Assembly: GCA_964644025.1 (NCBI GenBank)
Contig: CAZXVW010000022.1
Coordinates: 1 to 34,758 of the forward strand
From: CAZXVW01 sp964644025
Lineage (GTDB): Bacteria > Acidobacteriota > Terriglobia > Bryobacterales > Bryobacteraceae
DNA length: 34,758 nt
Reading direction: 5' to 3'
Position numbers and translations under genes: made by a program. Below the pieces are notes generated by a model. That model had not been told where the DNA came from and did not search any database. It was given only the letters and a program-made list of their open reading frames with translations. Below are positions 7,993 to 14,891 of the stretch, piece after piece (the stretch's first letter is position 1; the number at the start of each line of letters is the position of its first letter).

Positions 7993-7998
7993 TATCAT
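7993..7998 (+). promoter_or_regulatory. -10 element of the 6S RNA
   Basis: TATCAT at 7993-7998 matches the sigma-70 -10 box in five of six positions and predicts a transcription start at about 8005, the first base of the RNA's closing helix. A TTGAGT at 7964-7969 is 23 bases upstream of it, too far for a normal -35. Confidence 0.45.
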
Positions 7999-8004
7999 CA
8001 ACCA

Positions 8005-8209
8005 GGAGCGTGTCTGCGAAGCAAGTGTTGGACCTCTCAAGTAATTGATCCAACACTCACATTACGTAGGCCCGCTAAGCAGTCGGCGTTGGTGAGCAAG
8101 CTCCGGCCTTTCAGGCTAGCAGGAGAAGCCTAAAAACGCTCTGTGGGCCGACCCCGTTTACAAAAGGGGGTCAATCCCGGAGGTCGACACGGCTTGTGTG
8201 GTACGCTCC
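8005..8209 (+). ncRNA. ssrS: 6S RNA (regulator of housekeeping RNA polymerase)
   Basis: 6S RNA mimics an open promoter and sequesters sigma-70 RNA polymerase. The apical strand here (about 8086-8139) closely matches the E. coli RNA: GTTGGTGAGC is shared, then a variable hairpin, then GAGAAGCC and an A-run. Helices read by eye: closing stem GGAGCGTG/TACGCTCC (8005-8012/8202-8209), AAGC/GCTT (8019-8022/8192-8195), and GTGTTG plus GACCTC paired with GAGGTC and CGACAC (8025-8036/about 8180-8190). Above the central bubble come GGCCC/GGGCC (8069-8073/8145-8149), GCGTT/AACGC (8086-8090/8135-8139), CTCC/GGAG and an apical GCC/GGC. The 3' side of the bubble holds a GACCCC/GGGGTC hairpin (8150-8155/8167-8172), as in known 6S RNAs. 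The ends are estimates. The ymdB-like gene follows at once. Confidence 0.85.
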
Positions 8210-8244
8210 GCTTCCCTTCTTGTGAAAGGCCATGGCCCGAACCC

Positions 8245-9021
8245 ATGAATCTGCTTTTCATCGGAGATATTTTCGCCTCCGCCGGCCGGCGAATGGTGGC
8301 CGAGCACCTGCAGCGGATCATCTCCGAGCACCACATCGACATCGCCATTGCCAATGGTGAAAACGCCGCGGGCGGTTTCGGGATCACCCCGGTGATCGCC
8401 GAGGAGCTGTTCGCCAGGGGCCTGAACGTCATCACCTCCGGCAATCACATCTGGGACAAGCGGGAAATCTACGACTACCTGCCCCAGAAACCGCCGCTGC
8501 TGCGGCCCGCCAACTACCCGGACGAGGTGCCCGGGCACGGCGTCTATATCGCCGAGGGGCGCAATGGCGCCCGTTGCGCCGTCATCAATCTCCAGGGCCG
8601 CACTTACATGCCGAATATCGACTGCCCGTTCCGCAAAGCCGACCTCATCCTGAAGGAGCTGGACCGGGACGTGAAGGTCCGCCTGGTGGATTTCCACGCC
8701 GAGGTCACCAGCGAAAAGCTTGCCATGGGCTGGTACTTGAACGGGCGGGTCACGGCGGTGTTGGGTACTCACACACACGTGCCGACGGCGGACACCAGGA
8801 TCCTGGACGGCGGCACCGCCTATCAGACTGACGTGGGCATGACAGGTCCTTATGAATCCATCATTGGTGTCCGGAAGGACCGGGTGTTGCACCGGTTCCT
8901 GACGGCCCTGCCCTCGCGCCTGGAGGCCGCCAAGCGGAACCCACAGTTGCACGCCGTGGTCATCTCCGCCGACCAGGCGACAGGCAAGGCTCTCTCCATC
9001 GAGCGCCTGGCGCTATCGTAG
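8245..9021 (+). CDS. YmdB-like metallophosphoesterase (TIGR00282 family)
   Basis: This 258-residue protein belongs to the YmdB family of di-metal phosphoesterases; Bacillus YmdB hydrolyses 2',3'-cyclic nucleotides and influences biofilm genes. Metal ligands are visible as D8 (FIGDIF), E39-N40 (NGENAAGG), N67-H68 (SGNHIWDK), H in VDFHAEVTSEK (about 153) and the GTHTHVPTAD block (about 175). I use the ATG at 8245, because the family begins directly with the MNLLFIGDI strand. The open frame extends upstream into the 6S RNA but is not coding there. The Shine-Dalgarno sequence is poor (GAAAGG, 16 bases upstream). In many bacteria ymdB follows rny; here rny is absent and the 6S gene takes its place. 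Confidence 0.88.
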   Translation: MNLLFIGDIFASAGRRMVAEHLQRIISEHHIDIAIANGENAAGGFGITPVIAEELFARGLNVITSGNHIWDKREIYDYLPQKPPLLRPANYPDEVPGHGVYIAEGRNGARCAVINLQGRTYMPNIDCPFRKADLILKELDRDVKVRLVDFHAEVTSEKLAMGWYLNGRVTAVLGTHTHVPTADTRILDGGTAYQTDVGMTGPYESIIGVRKDRVLHRFLTALPSRLEAAKRNPQLHAVVISADQATGKALSIERLALS

Positions 9022-9066
9022 GATCAGCCTTCGCCACCGGCCTCCCGCGGGGAGTATGATACTTCC

Positions 9067-10356
9067 ATGAAGACGATCGCCGCCATCGCTATTGCCATGC
9101 TGGCGCCGGCCGCCTGGATCTCGGCGCAACACAGCAGTGCCAACTACGACGAATCCAAGGTTCCAAAATACACCTTGCCCGACCCACTGGTGATGTCGAA
9201 CGGCAAGCGCGTCACCGATGCCGCTACCTGGCGGAACCAGCGCCGGCCGGAGATCCTCCGGCTGTTCGAGACCCAGGTTTACGGCAAGGCGCCCGGACCG
9301 CTCAACAGCATGCGGTTCCAGCTCGTTTCGGTTGACCGGCACGCCCTCGGCGGCCGAGCCATCCGCAAGCGCGTCACGGTGCTGTTCAATGGAAAGCAAG
9401 ACGGGCCGCAGGTTCATGTTCTCATCTACCTGCCGCCGGCCGCGTCGAAACCGGTTCCGGCTTTCCTGGGATTGAACTTCCAGGGCAACCACTCCATCAC
9501 GTCTGATCCCGGCGTCCCGCTGTCAACCAGTTGGATGCGCTCGCGCCGCAACAGCGAGACCGTAGTGAACAACCGCGCCACGGAAAAGGCGCGGGGGGTG
9601 GCATCGTCGCGCTGGCCCGTGGAGATGATCCTGAACCGCGGCTACGCGCTGGTCACCGCCTACTACGGCGACATCGCCCCCGACGACGCCCACGAGTTCC
9701 GGAAGGGAGTCCACTCGCTATTTGCCCGGCCGGATCGTCCGCTCGCTCCGGATGAGTGGGGCGCCATCAGCGCCTGGGCCTGGGGACTGAGCCGCATCAT
9801 GGACTACCTGGAAACCGACCGGGACATTGACAGCCGCCATGTCGCCGTGATGGGCCATTCCCGGCTGGGCAAAACGGCGCTGTGGGCCGGCGCGCAGGAC
9901 GAGCGGTTCGCCATTGTCATCTCGAATGACTCGGGCTGCGGCGGGGCCGCGCTCAGCCGCCGGCGGTTCGGCGAAACAGTCAAGCGCATCAACACCAATT
10001 TCCCCCACTGGTTCTGCGCCAACTTCAAGAAATACAATGACCGCGAAGATGCCCTCCCGGTGGACCAGCACGAGCTGATCGCCCTCAGCGCCCCCCGGCC
10101 GGTCTACATCGGCACGGCGCAGGACGATCTCTGGGCCGATCCCCGCGGGATGTTTCTGGCAGCCAAGGCGGCGGACCCGGTTTACCGTCTTCTGGGCACG
10201 GACGGTCTTCCGGTCAAGAAGATGCCGCCGGTCAACCACGCCGTCATGGGAACTATCGGCTTCCACATGCGCACAGGCAAACACGACGTGACGGATTTCG
10301 ATTGGAAGTGCTACCTCGATTTCGCCGATAAGCACTTCCAGCGGCGCGGACAGTGA
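9067..10356 (+). CDS. Secreted CE15-like esterase (glucuronoyl/acetylxylan esterase type alpha/beta hydrolase)
   Basis: The protein has a signal peptide (about residues 1-21) and an alpha/beta-hydrolase fold of the kind found in bacterial CE15 glucuronoyl esterases, which cleave lignin-carbohydrate ester bonds. The nucleophile elbow is GHSRLGK with S265. A SGCGGAALSRRRFGE block (289-303) and a histidine-rich segment GFHMRTGKHDVTDFDW (398-413) match the family; the catalytic His is H400 or H406. An APRPVYIGTAQDDLWADP stretch (342-359) lines the acid-side loop. Length 429 is typical. The ribosome binding site GGAG at 9051-9054 is 12 bases from the ATG, rather far. It is transcribed behind ymdB but with a different role, so probably separately. 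The exact substrate is not determinable. Confidence 0.82.
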   Translation: MKTIAAIAIAMLAPAAWISAQHSSANYDESKVPKYTLPDPLVMSNGKRVTDAATWRNQRRPEILRLFETQVYGKAPGPLNSMRFQLVSVDRHALGGRAIRKRVTVLFNGKQDGPQVHVLIYLPPAASKPVPAFLGLNFQGNHSITSDPGVPLSTSWMRSRRNSETVVNNRATEKARGVASSRWPVEMILNRGYALVTAYYGDIAPDDAHEFRKGVHSLFARPDRPLAPDEWGAISAWAWGLSRIMDYLETDRDIDSRHVAVMGHSRLGKTALWAGAQDERFAIVISNDSGCGGAALSRRRFGETVKRINTNFPHWFCANFKKYNDREDALPVDQHELIALSAPRPVYIGTAQDDLWADPRGMFLAAKAADPVYRLLGTDGLPVKKMPPVNHAVMGTIGFHMRTGKHDVTDFDWKCYLDFADKHFQRRGQ

Positions 10357-10363
10357 CCGGCAG

Positions 10364-10404
10364 CCGCCCCGAACCGCCTGCGCCCGGCCGTTCAGCCGGG
10401 GCGG
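10364..10404 (+). terminator. GC-rich hairpin between the esterase and the MoxR gene
   Basis: CCGCCCCG (10364-10371) is complementary to CGGGGCGG (10397-10404). A competing inner hairpin CCCGGC/GCCGGG (10383-10388/10395-10400) shares its right arm. No T-run follows. It may separate the two transcription units. Confidence 0.35.
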
Positions 10405-10459
10405 CGGCCAGACGCTCCGCGGCAAAGGGAGCGGTCCAATTTCTGGGAAAATAGAATAT

Positions 10460-11293
10460 ATGGTCGTCGAAGTTGAAGGCGTGCCGCTGCACCTGGCGCA
10501 TCCGGACGAGATACCCATCCAATGGGTGGGCCAGGAAGAAGTGATGCGTCAGTTGCTGGCCGCCTGGCTGGTAGTGGATGAACAGGATCTGCCGATGACG
10601 CCGCGGTTGCTGGGCAAGCCCGGCGTTGGGAAAACCACCCTGGCCTACGCCGCCGCCCGGCGGCTCGGCCGCGAGGTCTACATCCTGCAAGCCACGGTGG
10701 ACACCCGCCCCGAGGATCTGCTGGTCACGCCGGTCATTGAAGGTGAGGGGCACCTGCGCTACGTGGCCTCTCCGCTGGTAACGGCCATGCTCCGCGGCGG
10801 CGTCTGCATTCTCGACGAGGGCAACCGGATGAGCGAGAAGAGCTGGGCCAGCCTGGCGCCGTTGCTGGACAACCGCCGCTACGTCGAATCCATCGTGGCC
10901 GGCGTCAAGATCCACGCGCACCCGCTGTTCCGGATGGTCGCCACGATGAATGACGACGCCTCCACCTTCGATTTGCCCGAATACATCCACTCCCGTCTTC
11001 AGCCGCAAATTCTGATCGACTTTCCCGAGCGGGAGGAAGAATACGCCATTCTCCGCGAGAACCTCCCATTCGGCGAAGAGGAAATTCTGCAGTACGTCAC
11101 CGATTTTCTGCAGCAGGCACACGCCGCCGATGAACGCTATACCGTGCGCGACGGCATCAACATCAGCCGGTTCGCCATGAAGCTGCTCGGCCTGCCGGAA
11201 GGGGCGCCGCACCCGCGGCCCCGTCGGGCGCTTGAGATGGCCATCATGGAAACCCTGGGACAAGAGGCTCTGCGCTATGTCCCGCGAACTTGA
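10460..11293 (+). CDS. MoxR-type AAA ATPase (AAA_5)
   Basis: A single AAA+ domain of the MoxR/AAA_5 class, 277 residues, the usual short MoxR size. Walker A is GKPGVGKT (52-59), Walker B ends in ILDE (D119, E120), sensor 1 is ATMND (N164), and R179 in HSRLQ is a likely arginine finger. MoxR ATPases act as chaperone-like remodellers and are almost always encoded with a VWA-domain partner. Here the partner is a 610-residue protein overlapping by 17 bases (its ATG is at 11277), and no VWA gene is present. GGGAAAA (about 10443-10449) is a weak ribosome binding site. The overlap makes joint function very likely. The client is unknown. Confidence 0.85.
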   Translation: MVVEVEGVPLHLAHPDEIPIQWVGQEEVMRQLLAAWLVVDEQDLPMTPRLLGKPGVGKTTLAYAAARRLGREVYILQATVDTRPEDLLVTPVIEGEGHLRYVASPLVTAMLRGGVCILDEGNRMSEKSWASLAPLLDNRRYVESIVAGVKIHAHPLFRMVATMNDDASTFDLPEYIHSRLQPQILIDFPEREEEYAILRENLPFGEEEILQYVTDFLQQAHAADERYTVRDGINISRFAMKLLGLPEGAPHPRPRRALEMAIMETLGQEALRYVPRT

Positions 11294-13109
11294 TCTCCCG
11301 CTCCCGGATTTCAGCAGCCTCGAGCGGGGGCGCTTCACTTACTTCCCGGTCGCGCCCGGCCGGCTGGAGTTCGCCGTCGCGGTCCGCCGGAAGATCCTGG
11401 AAATGCGCCCCGGCGTCGTGGCGGTGGAACTGCCCGGGTGGCTGCAGCGGGCCTACCTCCAGGCCATCGACCGGCTGCCGGCCATCACCGTTCTCGTCTA
11501 CCCGGATGAAAAGGACGAGGACCGGGGCGTCTATATCCCGGTGGAGCCCGCCGACCCGTTCACCGAGGCCGTGCGCACCGCCCGGGAAACCGGCGCCGAA
11601 ATCGTGTTCGCCGAACCCGACGTCGGCGACCGGCCCCATCTGCCCGATATATATCCGGACCCGTATTCGCTGCGCTTCGTCGGCCTGGAGAAATACATCG
11701 AAGCTTACCGGCTTCATCCGCTCGAGCGAACCGACGAAATCGAAATCCACGCCGGCGGGATTGCCTGGAAGCTCCAGGGCACCGACCCGCTGGCCACCGT
11801 GCTGGTGGTGATTTCTTTCAACCTGCTGGACCCGGTGCTTGACGCCATGGAAGTGCCGCAGGAGCCGCCGCCGCGGCGCCGCTCCTGGCTGCCGGTGGAA
11901 CTCATCAACCCCCATCCGGACTGCCTGGCCGAAATCACCGTCGAGTACCCGTTTCTTCAGGAGCGGTACGAAAAGTTCCGCACCACGCTGGCCGATGAAG
12001 AGCAGATCGACCGCCGGCGCGTCCAGTTCGCTCTGCTCAAGCAGGCCGAAGCCGATTACCAGAAGAGCACGGGCGAGAAGCTCTCCCACTGGCAGCGGCG
12101 AATGATCGCCCGCTACACGCGCAACCTGGCCATGATGAACCGCGACCTGGTGGCCAGCCTGTTCGACCTCACCGTGGCGGCCCGCTCGGTGGTGGATGAC
12201 AACTACGCCTGGGAAGTCTGGAACACGGCCAACCGGTACTTTGCCCAAAAGGAAACCAGCGATCTGCGGACGGAGAATCTCTCCGGCGAAGAAGTCTGGC
12301 TGAACACCCGGCGGCTCCGCCTGCGCCGCCGTCTGCCCCGTCCCAAACGGCGTCTCCGGCCGGCCAGCTTGAAGATGCGCCGGAAAGAAAAGCACCCCGG
12401 GGAGTGGGCCCGGCAGATCGATGGCAATGCCATCTGCTCCTATCCTCCCGAGGACCTGGTCATCGAGGACTACGGGCGGTTCCTCAAGCAGAAAGCCAAG
12501 AGCATCGTCAGCGAGGAGCGGGCCCGCGTGGAACCGTTCACCACTTCCTTGCTGGATGGCATCGACGTTCGCGAGACCATCCGCAACTGGCATCAGAGGA
12601 AGATCTACGTGCGCCAGTGCCAGAAGCTGGCCGGCGAAGTGGGGGCGGTAATCGTCATCTTCGACGAGGATCCGGAGAACCGCTACTCGTACCAGACCAC
12701 CTGGCTCGGGGAGAACCAGAACGAATCCGACATGGCGTTCTATTCAACCCACCCGTTCGAGCACCTGGTGGGGCCGGGAATCGGCCGCGCCGAGTATGGC
12801 GGCTTTCTGATGACGCTGCCGCCGCGCCGGATGGTGGATGTGTGGGGGGATCCGGACTACGACTTCGCCCGCACGAAGTCCGAGCGCCTGCTGCTGGCCG
12901 GCCTGGATTACTCGATTCACCGGCACGTGGTCTACGTCGCCGCCAGGCCGCCCCGCTCCATCTTCCGGTCGATCGCCGCCCACCTGGGGCGCTCGATTCT
13001 CTACATCCCGATCGGGCAGCTTTCCCCGGCCAAGCTCAAGAAGATCCGCGTGGTCCACGTGCTGGACAGCCACGCCCGCCGCGCCGAGGCCCACAGCTAC
13101 ATCTGGTAA
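11277..13109 (+). CDS. MoxR-partner protein with N-terminal DUF5682/TraB-like domain, function unknown
   Basis: This 610-residue cytoplasmic protein has no signal peptide or membrane segment. Its first ~140 residues follow the pattern of DUF5682, a TraB/ChaN-like domain found with MoxR and VWA proteins: an arginine-rich 'VRR..LEMRPGVVAVELP' strand-helix, a LVYPD strand, an IPVEPADPF block and an IVFAEPD strand. The HHxP motif seen in that family near the N-terminus is missing; FPVAPGR stands there. The middle (about 230-330) is helical. About 341-375 is very Arg/Lys rich and could bind nucleic acid. The C-terminal 200 residues contain conserved-looking VIFDEDPENRYSY, PGIGRAEYGG and DVWGDPDYD blocks that I cannot assign. 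The start ATG has an AAGAGG ribosome site nine bases upstream, which makes it preferable to the earlier start in this frame. Confidence 0.72.
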   Translation: MSRELDLPLPDFSSLERGRFTYFPVAPGRLEFAVAVRRKILEMRPGVVAVELPGWLQRAYLQAIDRLPAITVLVYPDEKDEDRGVYIPVEPADPFTEAVRTARETGAEIVFAEPDVGDRPHLPDIYPDPYSLRFVGLEKYIEAYRLHPLERTDEIEIHAGGIAWKLQGTDPLATVLVVISFNLLDPVLDAMEVPQEPPPRRRSWLPVELINPHPDCLAEITVEYPFLQERYEKFRTTLADEEQIDRRRVQFALLKQAEADYQKSTGEKLSHWQRRMIARYTRNLAMMNRDLVASLFDLTVAARSVVDDNYAWEVWNTANRYFAQKETSDLRTENLSGEEVWLNTRRLRLRRRLPRPKRRLRPASLKMRRKEKHPGEWARQIDGNAICSYPPEDLVIEDYGRFLKQKAKSIVSEERARVEPFTTSLLDGIDVRETIRNWHQRKIYVRQCQKLAGEVGAVIVIFDEDPENRYSYQTTWLGENQNESDMAFYSTHPFEHLVGPGIGRAEYGGFLMTLPPRRMVDVWGDPDYDFARTKSERLLLAGLDYSIHRHVVYVAARPPRSIFRSIAAHLGRSILYIPIGQLSPAKLKKIRVVHVLDSHARRAEAHSYIW

Positions 13110-13115
13110 CCGGGG

Positions 13116-13131
13116 AAACAGCAGGCTGTTT
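13116..13131. terminator. Possible bidirectional terminator between convergent genes
   Basis: AAACAGC (13116-13122) and GCTGTTT (13125-13131) form a hairpin with a short loop between the ends of two convergent genes. A/T-rich ends flank it on both sides. It fits a weak bidirectional terminator. Confidence 0.4.
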
Positions 13132-13137
13132 TCGGGT

Positions 13138-14775
13138 TTATGCCCAGTGGCGGCGCTCGATGATGGTCTTGGGCTCGTAGGTTTTGCCGCGGGCCAGGCG
13201 CTTCTCTTCCCGGCGGGCGGTCCACCACAGCAGCGGCCCGAGGAAAGCCGCGGAAAGCCGCGCGGCCACCCCAAACTGAAGCTGCAGTTCCAGCCGCAGA
13301 TTCCGGATCTGCTGGCTCACGGCCGCGTTGGTCCGCCGGAGGCGGCGCTCCATCGCCCAGAGCATTCCACCATAGGCGCTTTTCAACGTGGAAACCTCGC
13401 GCGCGAAACGCTCCCGGATCCGGCGGTCCGGGCAATTCTTGTACCGTTTCCAGCCCTCGAGCGTCGTCCGGCAGATCCGGAAAAGGCTAGGGCCGTTGCG
13501 CTCGAAATCGCGCTGGAACGCCCAATCGAGAAACCTTTTGGAATCATCGCGGGAAATGGCCGCGTGGCGGAAATTGAACTTGTACTGGCCGTGGATGTCA
13601 GCCAGATCCACCTGCAGCAGCCGGCCTTCCTGCTTCATTTCCTGGTAGAGCGGCGTCCCGGGCACCGGCGTATAGAGCATGAACTGGTGAAAGTCCGTCT
13701 CGTGCGATATCGCGTACTCGATCTCCTGCCGGATATTTTGCGGGGTATGGTGCTCCAGGCCCACGATGGTCGAGCCCAGCAGCTTGATTCCATGACGGCG
13801 CAACCGGCGCGCCAGCGCTACCGTGTCAGTCCCATTGAGCTTGGAATACCGGGAGTGCGGCGACTCCAGGCCCAGCCAGACCCAGGAAATTCCCAGCTCC
13901 ACCAGCTCTTCCATCCGGTACTGCTTGATCGCGTTGGCCGAGGAGAATACGTACAGCTCCCATGATTTGCCCGCCTCTTTCATCCGCTCCAGCAGCTCCA
14001 GCGCCCGCTTGCGATGAAGCAGAAAGTTCTCGTCCATGATGAAAAAGGAGCCGACTTTCAAATGCTCCTCCATCCGGCACATCACCTCGAACAGTTCCTC
14101 GCCGGATTCATAGAAATTGAGAAACTTCCCCTTCCCGCCGAAAAACGACGAAGTCGTGCAGAAGTTGCAACCCATCGGACAACCGACCGAGGGAATGATG
14201 GTCGCGGCCGTCGAGCCGGCCTTGCGGGGCAGGCGCAGGCCCATCACCCGGTGCCCGAAACCGGAGACGATTTCCGGGTGGCGAATCGGCGCCTTCTCAT
14301 CCTCGCCCAGGTAACGCCGCATCCAGGAGATGCCGTCGCCCTTGACAATGTGGTCGGCGTCGATCAGGCGTTCAATGCCGGGAATCGCGGCCACGTGCCC
14401 GCCGACCACGATCACCGAGTGCGGCGACAGCTTCCGGGTGATCCGGCACATTTCCCGGACCTTACCCACATTGACGATGATCGACGAGATCCCGACCACG
14501 TCGTAGCGGTGCGCGGTCAGCTCGTTCTCAAACGCCTCCCGCGTGGGGAAGTCCAGCACGGTGCACGGCGCCGAAATGTTCTCCTGGATCATCATGATGC
14601 CCCAGGAACGGTGGAACATCCGCAACGAAAATACTCCTTGGGCGCGGGTGACCTGGTTGTGATACAACTCCATGGGGTTGATCAGCCGGCTTCCATACTG
14701 ATCATTCTGGGCGTAAGGGCCAAAAACGGAACTTAACAATACACGGGCGGAAGTGCCCTTTGGATGGACTTTCAT
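13138..14775 (-). CDS. Cobalamin-binding-type (class B) radical SAM enzyme
   Basis: The 545-residue protein has an N-terminal Rossmann-like domain of the B12-binding type (about 70-160, with VVGIS, VVGGH and VKGDG strands). A radical SAM TIM barrel follows (about 190-410), with the cluster motif CPMGCNFC (C199, C203, C206). Typical barrel blocks are FIMDENFL, WLGLES and YTPVPGTPLY. No DxHxxG cobalamin motif is obvious, so B12 may bind base-off without a His ligand, or not at all. The C-terminal ~120 residues are basic, with one hydrophobic helix (about 500-517) that may touch the membrane. The fold suits methyl transfer or C-C coupling on lipids, but no substrate can be named. The gene stands alone, convergent with the MoxR pair; its ATG lacks a strong ribosome site. 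Confidence 0.8.
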   Translation of the reverse strand: MKVHPKGTSARVLLSSVFGPYAQNDQYGSRLINPMELYHNQVTRAQGVFSLRMFHRSWGIMMIQENISAPCTVLDFPTREAFENELTAHRYDVVGISSIIVNVGKVREMCRITRKLSPHSVIVVGGHVAAIPGIERLIDADHIVKGDGISWMRRYLGEDEKAPIRHPEIVSGFGHRVMGLRLPRKAGSTAATIIPSVGCPMGCNFCTTSSFFGGKGKFLNFYESGEELFEVMCRMEEHLKVGSFFIMDENFLLHRKRALELLERMKEAGKSWELYVFSSANAIKQYRMEELVELGISWVWLGLESPHSRYSKLNGTDTVALARRLRRHGIKLLGSTIVGLEHHTPQNIRQEIEYAISHETDFHQFMLYTPVPGTPLYQEMKQEGRLLQVDLADIHGQYKFNFRHAAISRDDSKRFLDWAFQRDFERNGPSLFRICRTTLEGWKRYKNCPDRRIRERFAREVSTLKSAYGGMLWAMERRLRRTNAAVSQQIRNLRLELQLQFGVAARLSAAFLGPLLWWTARREEKRLARGKTYEPKTIIERRHWA

Positions 14776-14891
14776 TACTTTACTTGGCGAGACTTGTTGG
14801 GAGCCCCTTCAGAGTTTCATCATACCACCAATGGCGCATCGGTGGGCCGCGGTCCAAATGCTAGGCCGCTTCGCACGGCCAGGGACGCCGC

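Noticed and set aside
7964..7998. TTGAGT as the -35 partner of the 6S -10 box
   Set aside because: The spacing to TATCAT is 23 bases, outside the normal 16-19, so only the -10 is reported.
7738..8133. Open frame running from the threonylcarbamoyl-AMP synthase gene into the 6S RNA
   Set aside because: It overlaps two better supported features and its translation looks like noise.
11244..12593. A 449-codon open frame on the minus strand
   Set aside because: It is antisense to the MoxR partner gene, without domains or a ribosome site.
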